In this document: piece by piece, positions 43,922-52,514 of the stretch
Numbering within the stretch: position 1 is the stretch's first letter
How the letters are laid out: each line of letters opens with the position of its first letter
NCBI GenBank assembly: GCA_039636775.1
Contig: CP143429.1
Span: 2,790,001-2,854,000 of the forward strand
Direction of reading: 5' to 3'
Origin: Micrococcaceae bacterium Sec5.8
GTDB taxonomy: Bacteria; Actinomycetota; Actinomycetes; Actinomycetales; Micrococcaceae
Length of the DNA stretch: 64,000 nucleotides
Position numbers and translations under genes: made by a program
The notes under the pieces: generated by a model
Seen by the model: only the letters and a program-made list of their open reading frames with translations
Told to the model about the DNA's origin: nothing
Database searches by the model: none

Positions 43922-45505
43922 GTGAACGATGCAGATAACACCCAAGTCTCCGCTTCCCAACCCCTCGACGAGCGCGTCAACAACCGCTCACAGCGGCCCA
44001 GCTCCGATGCTTTTAAGGCATTTATGGCCAGCAACTGGGCCCCGGCCCGCGAACAGGTCCCGGACCGCGACGCCGTCGCCGGCCATGCCGCTGCCCGCCG
44101 CCGCGCCGTCTCAGAGCAGTTCAAGGGCGAACGCCTGGTCATTCCCGCCGGTCCGCTGAAGGTCCGGTCCAACGACTGCGACTACCGCTTCCGGCCGCAC
44201 TCCGGCTTCGCCCATCTCACCGGCCTCGGCCTGGACCACGAGCCCGACGCCGTGCTTATCCTGGAACCCGTCGAAGCCGGCAAGGGCGATGACGGCGGCC
44301 ACCACCACGCGACGCTGTATTTCCGTCCGCTGGCCGGCCGCGACACCGAACAGTTCTACGCTGACTCCCGGTCCGGCGAATTCTGGATCGGCGCCCGCCC
44401 CACCCTGGCCGAGTTCAAAGCCCGCCTCGGACTGGACACTGCCGACATCAGCGAACTCGAACTTGGCATCACCAAGAACGTCGGCGCCCCCGAAATTGGC
44501 GGGATCTCCATCCGGCTGGTGCGGAAGGTGGACGAGAACATCGACGCCCTGGTCGACACCGCCCGCTACAACACGGCCAAGGACCCCGAGAACCTGGACC
44601 TCGGCGTCCTCGATGCCTTGGATGAGAAGCTAACGGAAGCCCTCTCTGAACTGCGGCTGCTCAAGGACGAGTGGGAAGTCGAGCAGATGAAAATCGCCGT
44701 CGCCGCCACCGTGCAGGGTTTCACCGAGGTGGTGAAGTCACTTCCGCGGGCTTTGACGCACCAGCGTGGCGAGCGCGTCGTCGAAGGGGCGTTCTTCGCC
44801 CGGGCCAGGGAAGAAGGTAATGAGCTCGGCTACGACACCATCGCAGCCTCCGGCAACAATGCCACCGTGCTGCACTGGACCCGGAACACCGGGAAAGTCA
44901 CTGCCGGCGAGCTTCTGCTGCTCGACGCCGGTGTTGAGGCGGATTCGCTCTACACCGCGGACATCACGCGCACCCTGCCGTCCAACGGCACTTTCTCCGA
45001 GGTCCAGCGCAAGGTCTACGAGGCCGTCCTCGATGCCGCCGACGCAGGCTTCGCTGCCGCCCAGCCCGGGACCAAGTTCCGCGACATCCACACCGCGGCC
45101 ACCACGGTGCTGGCGGAACGCCTCGCTGAATGGGGCCTGCTGCCGGTCTCCGTTGAAGAGGCCATCAGCGCAGAGGGCCAGCAGCACCGCCGCTGGATGC
45201 CGCACGGCACCAGCCACCACCTTGGCCTCGACGTGCACGACTGCGCCCAGGCCAAGCGCGAGCTGTACCTGGACGGCGTCCTCACCCCGGGGATGGTCTT
45301 CACGATCGAACCCGGACTCTATTTCAAGGACGAGGACCTCGGCATTCCGGCGGAGTACCGCGGAATCGGTGTCCGCATCGAGGACGACATCCTCATGACC
45401 GCCGACGGCCCGGTCAACCTCAGCGCCGCCCTGCCCCGCAAGGCGGCCGACGTCGAGTCCTGGATGGCGGGCATTTACCAGGAAGCGGAAGGCCACACGG
45501 CGTAG
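43922..45505 (+). CDS. pepP: Aminopeptidase P family protein (Xaa-Pro aminopeptidase)
   Basis: This M24 metallopeptidase of 527 residues has the pita-bread catalytic half in residues 245-500. Metal ligands are recognisable in LLLLDAGVEADSLYTADITRTL (two Asp), the His of HGTSHHLGLDVHD, FTIEPGLYF (Glu) and GVRIEDDI (Glu). The N-terminal half has FRPHSGFAHLTG, typical of PepP. It removes an N-terminal residue before Pro in the cytosol. Start GTG 43922; GACGAT ends six bases before it, a weaker version of the leaderless pattern. Three 16-bp repeats run through its stop codon. Confidence 0.95.
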   Translation: MNDADNTQVSASQPLDERVNNRSQRPSSDAFKAFMASNWAPAREQVPDRDAVAGHAAARRRAVSEQFKGERLVIPAGPLKVRSNDCDYRFRPHSGFAHLTGLGLDHEPDAVLILEPVEAGKGDDGGHHHATLYFRPLAGRDTEQFYADSRSGEFWIGARPTLAEFKARLGLDTADISELELGITKNVGAPEIGGISIRLVRKVDENIDALVDTARYNTAKDPENLDLGVLDALDEKLTEALSELRLLKDEWEVEQMKIAVAATVQGFTEVVKSLPRALTHQRGERVVEGAFFARAREEGNELGYDTIAASGNNATVLHWTRNTGKVTAGELLLLDAGVEADSLYTADITRTLPSNGTFSEVQRKVYEAVLDAADAGFAAAQPGTKFRDIHTAATTVLAERLAEWGLLPVSVEEAISAEGQQHRRWMPHGTSHHLGLDVHDCAQAKRELYLDGVLTPGMVFTIEPGLYFKDEDLGIPAEYRGIGVRIEDDILMTADGPVNLSAALPRKAADVESWMAGIYQEAEGHTA

Positions 45506-45545
45506 TTCCAGCACGGCACAGTTCCAGCACGGCGTAGTTCCAGCT
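45498..45545 (+). repeat. Three 16-bp direct repeats at the pepP stop
   Basis: Units at 45498, 45514 and 45530 of cggcgtagttccagca (one or two mismatches). The first contains the pepP stop codon. Confidence 0.85.
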
Positions 45546-45596
45546 GCCCAGCCCCGCCGCTGCATTGGGTAATTGCGGCGTTGAAGCTGGCACGAA

Positions 45597-45635
45597 GAAG
45601 GCCTCCGCCCGGATCATCTCCGGGTGGAGGCCTTC
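45597..45635. terminator. Bidirectional hairpin terminator
   Basis: GAAGGCCTCC-G-CCCGGA and TCCGGG-T-GGAGGCCTTC form a long stem with a 5-base loop between the convergent pepP and stress-protein genes. Confidence 0.85.
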
Positions 45636-45647
45636 ATTGTCTGTCAG

Positions 45648-46571
45648 CTAGTGCTGCTCGCCGCCTTGACCGGGTTCCTGCTTGGGGGCATCGGTGACGC
45701 GGACCCCGTATTGGGGGCGGCCGTCCGGCAGGTCCGGGTAGGCGAAGCCGGCCGGTTTGGCGGGCTCCTCCGTGGTCTGTGCAGCGTCTGCAGAGCCCAC
45801 CGGCTGCTGAGCGGACGTGGGCTGCTGTGCAGCGGGCTGTGGTGCTTCAGGGCGCTGACCGCCGGCGTGCCGCCCGGCCTCATGCTGCCCGGCTTCGGGA
45901 GTCCGCTGGCCATACGGGTCTGTCCAGCCCGCAGGCCGCTGGGGTTCGCTGCCCTGTTGGCCCGGCTGGTACGGCGGGTGCTGGCCCTGCTGGTAGGGCT
46001 GGTGCTGGTTGGGCTGGTGCTGGTTGTCGCGCTGGGGGTACCCGGCGGACACCGAGGCGTCCTGCTGCGTCATGGGCAGTTGGTGCAGCAGCCGCCGCGC
46101 CTCATTCGCCGCTTCAAAGGAAACCACGACGTCGTAGTTGGTCGCCACGACCTGGCTCGTGGACGTGAAGTCCCGTTTACCCCGCTGCATGGCGTAGGTG
46201 ACGATGCCGAACAGCATGAAGAACGCCGCACCCATGAGCACCGACGTCAGAATCGAAAAAGCGCCGTCGGTCGTGGAGAAAAAGGACAGCATGATGCCCA
46301 CGAACAGGCCGAACCACATGCCGCTCAGCGCCCCGGAGAGTGCCACCCGGGGGTAGGTCAGCCTGCCGGTGACCCGCTCGACCATCTTCAGCTCATTGCC
46401 GACTATGGAGACCATCTGTACCGGGAACTGCTGGTCCGCCAGGTAATCCACCGCCTTCTGGGCATCCAGGTAGGAGTTGTAGGACCCAACAGTGTCCCCT
46501 TTGGGAACAGTGCGGGCCGCGTCCGGGCCGTTGGGGGCGCCAGCCCTGGGAGCACCAAAAATGTTTGACAT
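45648..46571 (-). CDS. General stress protein-domain membrane protein with Q/P-rich tail
   Basis: Residues about 25-80 (VGSYNSYLDAQKAVDYLADQ, FPVQMVSIVGNELK) match the general stress protein 17M-like domain. Two transmembrane helices follow (WFGLFVGIMLSFF and FSILTSVLMGAAFFMLFGIV). The C-terminal half is Q/P/H-rich with repeats such as NQHQPNQHQPYQQGQ, surely disordered. The start ATG 46571 gives 307 residues. The function is unknown. It is divergent from the MgtE-like gene. Confidence 0.9.
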   Translation of the reverse strand: MSNIFGAPRAGAPNGPDAARTVPKGDTVGSYNSYLDAQKAVDYLADQQFPVQMVSIVGNELKMVERVTGRLTYPRVALSGALSGMWFGLFVGIMLSFFSTTDGAFSILTSVLMGAAFFMLFGIVTYAMQRGKRDFTSTSQVVATNYDVVVSFEAANEARRLLHQLPMTQQDASVSAGYPQRDNQHQPNQHQPYQQGQHPPYQPGQQGSEPQRPAGWTDPYGQRTPEAGQHEAGRHAGGQRPEAPQPAAQQPTSAQQPVGSADAAQTTEEPAKPAGFAYPDLPDGRPQYGVRVTDAPKQEPGQGGEQH

Positions 46572-46636
46572 ACGCCTATTCTTACCTATCCGGCTGGGCA
46601 CCGGCTGTAAATTCAGCTAAAAGAGAGCGGACTCGG

Positions 46637-46642
46637 TAGCCT
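46637..46642 (+). promoter_or_regulatory. -10 element of the MgtE-N/CBS and DUF1003 pair
   Basis: TAGCCT, six bases, then GTG at 46649. Confidence 0.6.
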
Positions 46643-46648
46643 GTACAA

Positions 46649-47932
46649 GTGAGCACAAATCTTTCGCGGGTGTTTGTTGCGCGCCTCCTCGGACTCGACG
46701 TCTTTGACCCACTGGGCGATCGACTCGGGAGGCTGCGCGACGTCGTCGTGCTCTCGCGCGGCACCCGGGGCGCACCGCACGTCGTGGGCATCGTCGTCGA
46801 AGTCCCCGGGAAAAAGCGGGTCTTCGTGCCGATGACCCGCATCACCTCGATCGACCAGACCCAGATCATCTGCACCGGGCTGGTGAACCTGCGGCGTTTT
46901 GAACAGCGCGGCGCCGAAACCCTTGTCGTGGCCGAAATGTTCGACCGCCGGGTGACGCTCGCCGACGGCAGCGGGGACGCCACCATCGAGGACATCGCGA
47001 TGGACAAGCACCGCTCCGGCGATTGGTTTGTCAGCAAGCTCTTCGTCCGCCGCGGCCATTCCCTCTCGCCGTTGAGCAGGCTGCGCCGGAATGAGACCAT
47101 GATCATCGACTGGGCTGACGCGCAACAGGGCGCCCGCACCGAGCCCCAGGCCGCCACCCAGTTCGTCGCCACCCATGAGGACCTCAAACCGGCCGACTTC
47201 GCCGAGGCCCTGCAGGAAATGAGCGACAAACGCCGCTTCGAAGTCGCCAGCGAGCTCCAGGACGAACGGCTGGCCGACGTCCTGCAGGAAATGCCCGAAG
47301 GCGACCAGGTGGAAATCCTCTCCGCCCTCGACGTCAACCGTGCCGCGGACGTACTGGAGGAGATGGACCCCGACGACGCCGCCGACCTCCTCGCCGAGCT
47401 CCCCAGCGCCCAGGCCGAAGAGCTGCTCCAGCTGATGGAACCCGAGGGCGCCGAGGACGTCCGCCGGCTGCTCGAATATGATGAGGACACCGCGGGTGGC
47501 CTGATGACCCCGGTTCCGGTCATCCTGCCCCCGGAAGCCACCGTCGCCGAAGCCCTTGCCCACGTCCGACGCGAGGAGCTGTCCCCCGCCCTCGCCTCGT
47601 CGATCTTCATCGCCCGGCCCCCGCTCGAGACGCCCACGGGCCGGTTCCTGGGTGTTGTGCACATTCAGCAATTGTTACGCTTCCCGCCGCCCGAGCCGCT
47701 CGGAAACCTGGTGGACAAGACCCTGGAGCCGGTCTCGGACCTGGCCCACATCAGCGAGGTGGCCCGCACGTTGGCCACCTACAACCTCAACTCGCTCCCC
47801 GTCGTCAACAGCGACGGTCGGCTTGTGGGGGCGGTGACTGTTGACGATGTGTTGGATCATCTGCTGCCCGATGACTGGCGCGCCCATGAGGACGATGTCC
47901 CGATAAGGAAGCTTGGAGGCCGCATTGGCTGA
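46649..47932 (+). CDS. MgtE N-terminal and CBS-domain protein without membrane domain
   Basis: Residues 1-130 form a PRC-barrel-like N-terminal part. An MgtE intracellular N domain follows (about 165-290: LKPADFAEALQEM, ERLADVLQEMPEGDQ, MDPDDAADLLAELP, TAGGLMTP). Two CBS repeats end the protein at residue 427. The membrane part that makes the Mg2+ channel in true MgtE is missing. The protein is therefore a soluble Mg2+- or nucleotide-sensing module. The next gene, DUF1003, has two membrane helices and overlaps it by 8 bp, so the two may form a complex. Start GTG 46649 fits the leaderless spacing. Confidence 0.92.
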   Translation: MSTNLSRVFVARLLGLDVFDPLGDRLGRLRDVVVLSRGTRGAPHVVGIVVEVPGKKRVFVPMTRITSIDQTQIICTGLVNLRRFEQRGAETLVVAEMFDRRVTLADGSGDATIEDIAMDKHRSGDWFVSKLFVRRGHSLSPLSRLRRNETMIIDWADAQQGARTEPQAATQFVATHEDLKPADFAEALQEMSDKRRFEVASELQDERLADVLQEMPEGDQVEILSALDVNRAADVLEEMDPDDAADLLAELPSAQAEELLQLMEPEGAEDVRRLLEYDEDTAGGLMTPVPVILPPEATVAEALAHVRREELSPALASSIFIARPPLETPTGRFLGVVHIQQLLRFPPPEPLGNLVDKTLEPVSDLAHISEVARTLATYNLNSLPVVNSDGRLVGAVTVDDVLDHLLPDDWRAHEDDVPIRKLGGRIG

Positions 47933-48695
47933 TAACAGCGCAGCACGCAACGCCCAAAGCCGGCCGGGCAGCAAACCGGACAAGGGAAGCCTCGACACTC
48001 CTTTGAGCGGCCGCCAGCGGATCCTCCCGAAATTCTCTCCGAACCCGGACGCCTTCGGCCAGACCACCGAAGGCTTCGCACGCTTCATGGGCACACCCCA
48101 GTTCCTCGTCTACATGACGGTCTTCGTGGTCATCTGGCTGGCCTGGAACACCTGGGCGCCGGAGGCCTGGCAGTTTGATTCCCTGGCCCTCGGCTTCACC
48201 CTCCTGACCCTGATGCTCTCGCTCCAGGCTTCCTACGCCGCGCCGTTGCTGCTGCTTGCCCAAAACCGGCAGGACGACCGTGACCGCGTTTCCCTTCAGC
48301 AGGACCGCCAGCGCGCGGAACGCAACCTCTCGGACACCGAGTACCTGACCCGGGAATTGGCGTCGCTGCGGATCGCACTGCGGGAAGTCGCCACCCGCGA
48401 CTACGTCCGCGCCGAGCTGCGGAGCCTGCTGGAGGACATGCTCGAGGCGCAGGAGGAACTGCGCACCCACGATGCCTCCGCCGGAGTCCACGAATCTCCG
48501 CGGGACAAAGTCAAGGAAAAGCTGAAGGAACGCCGCGACAAGCAGCGCAGCCCCCGGACGCAGCAAGGTCCCCGGGTCAAATCCGACAGTAGCCCGAAGG
48601 CGGCCCGGAAGGACCGCACGGCACCCGGGCAGCCGCCGGCCACCGAGGCGGATACCGCCGGCACCGCCGCACATTCCACCTCCCCAGAGAACTGA
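47925..48695 (+). CDS. DUF1003 family membrane protein
   Basis: This 256-residue protein has DUF1003 hallmarks: FARFMGTPQFLVYMT, VFVVIWLAWNTW, then LLTLMLSLQASYAAPLLLLAQNRQ, giving two membrane helices. A helical, charged cytosolic part and a basic, disordered C-terminus follow. I start at TTG 47925, five bases after GGAGG, overlapping the MgtE-N/CBS stop by 8 bp. TTG 47913, which itself contributes to the GGAGG region, is less likely. The function is unknown. The coupling argues for 1:1 production with the MgtE-like protein. Confidence 0.91.
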   Translation: MADNSAARNAQSRPGSKPDKGSLDTPLSGRQRILPKFSPNPDAFGQTTEGFARFMGTPQFLVYMTVFVVIWLAWNTWAPEAWQFDSLALGFTLLTLMLSLQASYAAPLLLLAQNRQDDRDRVSLQQDRQRAERNLSDTEYLTRELASLRIALREVATRDYVRAELRSLLEDMLEAQEELRTHDASAGVHESPRDKVKEKLKERRDKQRSPRTQQGPRVKSDSSPKAARKDRTAPGQPPATEADTAGTAAHSTSPEN

Positions 48696-48706
48696 GCCGT
48701 CCCCGC

Positions 48707-49948
48707 ATGAACGCCCCCCCGGTGAACGCCGCCCCGGACAATGCCCGCCCTGACAATGCCCGCCCTGACATTTCAACCGACGGCACCCTGAGCACCGGTA
48801 TCCCGGGCGCGGGAACGCCGCCGGCGTCACCGCTCGCGGAGGCAGTGCACGCCGCCCTCGCGACCGTGATCGATCCCGAGCTCCGCCGTCCCATCACGGA
48901 GCTCGGCATGGTGGACACCGTTGAGATTTCCGACGGCGGCGAAGTACAGGTTGCGGTACTTTTGACCATCGCAGGCTGCCCGTTGCGCGGGACCATCACC
49001 GCGGACTGCGAAACCGCGCTGTCAGCGGTGCCGGGGGTCACCGGCGTCGCGGTTGACCTGAAGGTCATGACGCAGGAACAGCGCGACGCGCTTAAGGACC
49101 GGCTCCGCGGCGCAGGCGCGCAGCGCGGAATACCGTTCAACGATCCTGGCTCACTGACCAAGGTGTACGCGGTGGCCAGCGGCAAAGGCGGCGTCGGAAA
49201 ATCCTCCGTGACGGTGAACCTTGCCTGTGCACTGGCCGCGCAAGGCCTGCGCGTGGGCATCGTGGACGCAGACGTCTACGGCTTCTCCGTCCCGGCACTG
49301 ATGGGTATCACCCAGGCGCCCACCCGGGTGGATGACATGATCCTGCCGCCGGTGGCCTACGGGGTCAAAGTCATTTCAATCGGCATGTTCGTCACCGGCA
49401 ACCAGCCGGTCGCCTGGCGGGGACCCATGTTGCACCGGGCCCTGGAGCAGTTCCTCACCGACGTTTACTTCGGCGATCTGGACGCCCTGTTCCTGGACCT
49501 GCCGCCCGGAACAGGCGACATCGCCATTTCCGTGGCCCAATTACTGCCGCAAGCGCAGATCCTTGTGGTCACCACGCCCCAGACGGCGGCAGCGGATGTG
49601 GCGGAGCGGGCCGGAGCGATTGCCACCCAGACCGGCCAGGGCGTCGCCGGGGTCGTCGAAAATATGTCGTACCTGGAACTGCCTGACGGCAACCGGATGG
49701 AGCTGTTTGGCAGCGGCGGCGGCGCGGTGCTGGCCGAGCGGCTGACGGCGACGGTAGGTACGCACGTTCCGCTGCTGGGACAGATCCCGCTGGACATCCT
49801 GCTGCGGGAGGGCGGCGACGCCGGAGTTCCCTTGGTGCTGGGCCGGCCAGACACCCCGGCGGCCGCGGCGCTGCTGCAGATCGCCGGGAGACTCTCGACG
49901 GTCCCGCGCGGGCTGGCCGGAAAATCCCTGGGACTGCAGCCCCGCTAG
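48707..49948 (+). CDS. mrp: Mrp/NBP35-type ATPase with N-terminal MIP18 (DUF59) domain
   Basis: This 413-residue iron-sulfur cluster carrier-type P-loop protein has a MIP18/DUF59 domain at about residues 42-125. The deviant Walker A SGKGGVGKS lies near residue 158, DADVYGFSVPALM follows, and LDLPPGTGDI is next. In place of the ENMS-x6-C-P-x-C element of cluster-binding Mrp it reads ENMSYLELPDG, so the cluster-bridging cysteines are absent. The first 35 residues hold repeats of P-D-N-A-R. Its stop is CTAG, shared with tatB on the other strand. Confidence 0.94.
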   Translation: MNAPPVNAAPDNARPDNARPDISTDGTLSTGIPGAGTPPASPLAEAVHAALATVIDPELRRPITELGMVDTVEISDGGEVQVAVLLTIAGCPLRGTITADCETALSAVPGVTGVAVDLKVMTQEQRDALKDRLRGAGAQRGIPFNDPGSLTKVYAVASGKGGVGKSSVTVNLACALAAQGLRVGIVDADVYGFSVPALMGITQAPTRVDDMILPPVAYGVKVISIGMFVTGNQPVAWRGPMLHRALEQFLTDVYFGDLDALFLDLPPGTGDIAISVAQLLPQAQILVVTTPQTAAADVAERAGAIATQTGQGVAGVVENMSYLELPDGNRMELFGSGGGAVLAERLTATVGTHVPLLGQIPLDILLREGGDAGVPLVLGRPDTPAAAALLQIAGRLSTVPRGLAGKSLGLQPR

Positions 49949-50343
49949 GTGGCTTCCGAGTCGAAGGGCGCCGGCTCACCCGCGGGAAGGCGCTCCGCCG
50001 CCCGGACGGGCCGGCGCTCCGAGGCGGCCGCTGAGGCCGCCGCTACGGTGGCGACGGCGTCCGGTGCGCCGGCGCTGACAGGCTTGGTGTCATCCTCCAG
50101 CAGCGCTTCCTTGATAATGCGGCGGGGATCGTACTGACGGGGATCATACTTTTTCCAGTCGACGTCATCGATGTCGATGCCGACTTCATCCTTGATCTGC
50201 TCCCGCGCCCCGGAGGCCATCCGACGGACTTCCTTGACAATATTGGCAAGTTTTTGGGTGTATTCGGGCAGCCTACTGGGACCGATCACCAGAAGGCCGA
50301 TGATCAGCAGAAGTAAGAACTCCGGTCCATTGATTCCAAGCAC
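49945..50343 (-). CDS. tatB: Sec-independent protein translocase subunit TatB
   Basis: The 132-residue protein has one N-terminal membrane helix (residues about 7-20), the G-P-x-x-L hinge (IGPSRLPEY), and an amphipathic helix (QKLANIVKEVRRM). An Ala/Glu-rich C-terminus follows. TatB is favoured over TatA by length, by the N-terminal Glu in GPEF, and by its place downstream of the sigE locus, as in mycobacteria. The start is GTG 50343, with TAATCT seven bases upstream. tatA and tatC are not in the window. Confidence 0.92.
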   Translation of the reverse strand: MLGINGPEFLLLLIIGLLVIGPSRLPEYTQKLANIVKEVRRMASGAREQIKDEVGIDIDDVDWKKYDPRQYDPRRIIKEALLEDDTKPVSAGAPDAVATVAAASAAASERRPVRAAERLPAGEPAPFDSEAT

Positions 50344-50423
50344 TGTAGGAAGATTACCCTCTCAATCGGAACGGGGACGATTCGGCGAAGACACACAGTG
50401 GCGTGCCGCGCCGGATCGGGCTG

Positions 50424-51554
50424 TCACGGGGCCAGCATCTCCACAATCCGGCCCAGGCCGCGCTCCAACCGGGCAGTGAGGTCGGGCGCGGTTCCGGGAC
50501 CGGCCCCGACGCGGTCGGATCCTGCGGTGCCGCCGGCGGCGTCCTCCGGTCCGGGTCCGGCGTTCCCCGCCGTCCCCGGCGCCGCGGTTCGCGCCCGGAC
50601 CAGGGCCGCGACGCCGTCGTCGGCCTGCTCCGGGGGCAGGTCCGAGATGTACGTGAAGGTGGTTCCGTCCGTTTGATAGATGGCGGCAAAGGGAGCCGCC
50701 GCATGCACCCACAAACTCCCGGGCGCCGGCACCGGGACGCCGTTCCCCGCCGTTACCGGGGCGGAGCTGAAGCCATCTGCAGGTGCCGGATGGCCGGTGA
50801 GGACATTAAGGGGTGCCGTTTGGCCGCTGTTCTGTTCAGGGGGATGGTTCGGTTTCGTGCCGCCGTGCTGTTCGAACACGGTGGCGAAGTGCTGTCCGTC
50901 GGTGAGTCGCAGTTCCAGGAGATCGCCGCCGGCCATCGCCCGGCTGCGTGCCCAGACCAGATGGTAGCCGAGTTCTCGGAGTTCAGGGCACGTCCAACCC
51001 GCCGAGCGCAGTGCAATGAGTTGTTTCCCGGTGAGGGAGCCCGAAGGGGTGAAGTCCGGTTCACCCGTGAGGCTCCATCCGGCCGGTGCGCCCGGCCCTG
51101 CCTCGACGGCGTCCGCCGGGGAATCCGGGGGGTCTCCTTGCAGGAGGGCGGAGTCCACTGCGCCGGCCGCCGCCGGGGCCGGGACCGGGGTGGCCCCCAT
51201 CAGGTAGGCCGATCCCCCGAGCAGAGCCGCGGCGGCAGCCGCGCCGGCAGCCGTGAACACGGAAGCGCGAAGGGCCGGCGAAAGGACGCGCGGCGCGGCT
51301 CGTGAGGTAGTGCCCGATTGCGGTGCCCCGGCCAGCTCCCCCGGTCGTCCCGATGCTCCGGCACGGGCCAGTTCCTCGGTACGGGCCAGTAGTCGCGCGG
51401 TCAGGTCTTCGCTGGCCGCAGGAACGTCTGCCCTGCGCAGCCGCTCCAGGTATTGGCGTTCCCGGCGTTGCTGAAGCAGGCATTCACCACACGAATCAAG
51501 GTGCCGGCCGCGCCGCTTATGCAGGGCGCGCAGCAGTCGTTTCAGCAGACGCAT
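50424..51554 (-). CDS. Anti-sigma factor, zinc-binding (RseA-like), partner of SigE
   Basis: Near the N-terminus is RHLDSCGECLLQQ, giving the H-x3-C-x2-C core of ZAS anti-sigma domains. At about residues 95-120 one hydrophobic helix (FTAAGAAAAAALLGGSAYLM) probably spans the membrane. The rest, about 250 residues, is a large extracytoplasmic Pro/Ala/Gly-rich domain without known family. The gene is 8 bp downstream of sigE, which fits it as the SigE inhibitor. It is much longer than mycobacterial RseA, and the long outer domain could be a sensor. Confidence 0.9.
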   Translation of the reverse strand: MRLLKRLLRALHKRRGRHLDSCGECLLQQRRERQYLERLRRADVPAASEDLTARLLARTEELARAGASGRPGELAGAPQSGTTSRAAPRVLSPALRASVFTAAGAAAAAALLGGSAYLMGATPVPAPAAAGAVDSALLQGDPPDSPADAVEAGPGAPAGWSLTGEPDFTPSGSLTGKQLIALRSAGWTCPELRELGYHLVWARSRAMAGGDLLELRLTDGQHFATVFEQHGGTKPNHPPEQNSGQTAPLNVLTGHPAPADGFSSAPVTAGNGVPVPAPGSLWVHAAAPFAAIYQTDGTTFTYISDLPPEQADDGVAALVRARTAAPGTAGNAGPGPEDAAGGTAGSDRVGAGPGTAPDLTARLERGLGRIVEMLAP

Positions 51555-51562
51555 CGCCTGGT

Positions 51563-52198
51563 TCAGAGGAGTCCGGCGATGCGCGGCATCTTCAGGCGCG
51601 GCTTGATTGAGGACTTGGCGGACTGTGGCGGCCGCGGGTCCCGGTGGGCAAGCTTCTCCCGCAGCATCGTCCGGCCGCGGTGGATCCGGGAGCGGACGGT
51701 TCCGAGCTTAATGCCCAGGGCTACAGCGACCTCGTCATAGGAAAGTCCTTCAAGGTCGCATAACACGACGGCGGCACGGAAGTCCGGCGGAAGCTCCTCG
51801 AGGGCGGCCTGCACATCGATATCAAGGTTGTTGAATTCGAAGCTTTGCTCCGGTCCGGGTTCGCGCCCCGGGAGGCGGGATTCGGCGTCCTCGGCCAGTG
51901 CATCGAAGCGGATGCGGCTCTTGCGCCGCGCCTGGTCCAGGAACAAGTTGGTGGTGATCCGGTGCAACCACCCATCCAGCGTGCCTGGCTTGAAGTTCTC
52001 CAATGACCGGAACACCCGGACGAAAACTTCCTGGGTGAGGTCCTCGGCGTCGAATTTGTTGCCGGTCAGGCGGTATGCAAGGCGGTACACCTTGGCGGAA
52101 TGATTGGAGACCACTTCTTCCCAGGTGGGCCGCACCCATTCGGATTCCGCCTCGGGCCGGGACTCTTCAGTTGTAGGGACAGCTGCCACTATCGACAT
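51563..52198 (-). CDS. sigE: ECF sigma factor SigE
   Basis: The 211-residue group 4 sigma factor has region 2 ([27 protein letters not shown], here cut as [17 protein letters not shown]) near residues 35-65. Region 4 ([32 protein letters not shown]) lies near 130-175. Gene order sigE-anti-sigma-tatB with a divergent O-methyltransferase mirrors the mycobacterial sigE locus. ATG 52198 follows GAGGGGAG. A GGAAC-N16-CGTT element 167 bp upstream suggests it controls itself. Envelope or oxidative stress response is inferred from orthology. Confidence 0.95.
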   Translation of the reverse strand: MSIVAAVPTTEESRPEAESEWVRPTWEEVVSNHSAKVYRLAYRLTGNKFDAEDLTQEVFVRVFRSLENFKPGTLDGWLHRITTNLFLDQARRKSRIRFDALAEDAESRLPGREPGPEQSFEFNNLDIDVQAALEELPPDFRAAVVLCDLEGLSYDEVAVALGIKLGTVRSRIHRGRTMLREKLAHRDPRPPQSAKSSIKPRLKMPRIAGLL

Positions 52199-52514
52199 TG
52201 TCCGCTCCCCTCGTGGATGATGCTTACGCCGTGGACGGTGCTTGCGGCTGCAAGCGCCTGCACTTTGAATTCGGCGCCGATCACCACGCGGATGATTGGA
52301 TAACCATCATTTCAAAAGAATCTGGGAATTTCCTGACGCCGGCAGCCCTTCCGCCGACGGCTGAAACGGCGGCATCCGGCGGCAGTTCCCAGTAACTGCC
52401 CGGGAGGGGCGGTGCACTGTGACGGCCACCGCGGGGGCGCCTGACTTCAGGGCAGTACCTGACACAGTACGCTGGAGGGAATCATCCCCCTTTGCCGCCC
52501 AGAAAGCGATATCC
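52199..52514. other. 316-bp divergent promoter region, sigE and O-methyltransferase
   Basis: No gene is seen here. The minus strand carries the ECF-type promoter (52365-52389) with about a 160-base leader to sigE. The plus strand carries TACGCT (52468-52473), a likely -10 about 40 bases before the methyltransferase ATG. Confidence 0.55.
52365..52389 (-). promoter_or_regulatory. Candidate ECF (SigE-type) promoter of sigE
   Basis: GGAAC (52389-52385), exactly 16 bases, then CGTT (52368-52365). This matches the shape of actinobacterial SigE/SigR-type promoters and suggests autoregulation. Confidence 0.55.

Noticed and set aside
43343..43960. Minus-strand open frame overlapping the DUF2254 5' end and the pepP promoter
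   Set aside because: Arg/Pro/Gly-rich without motifs and it covers the DUF2254 coding frame; the 265-bp gap 43657-43921 shows no gene.
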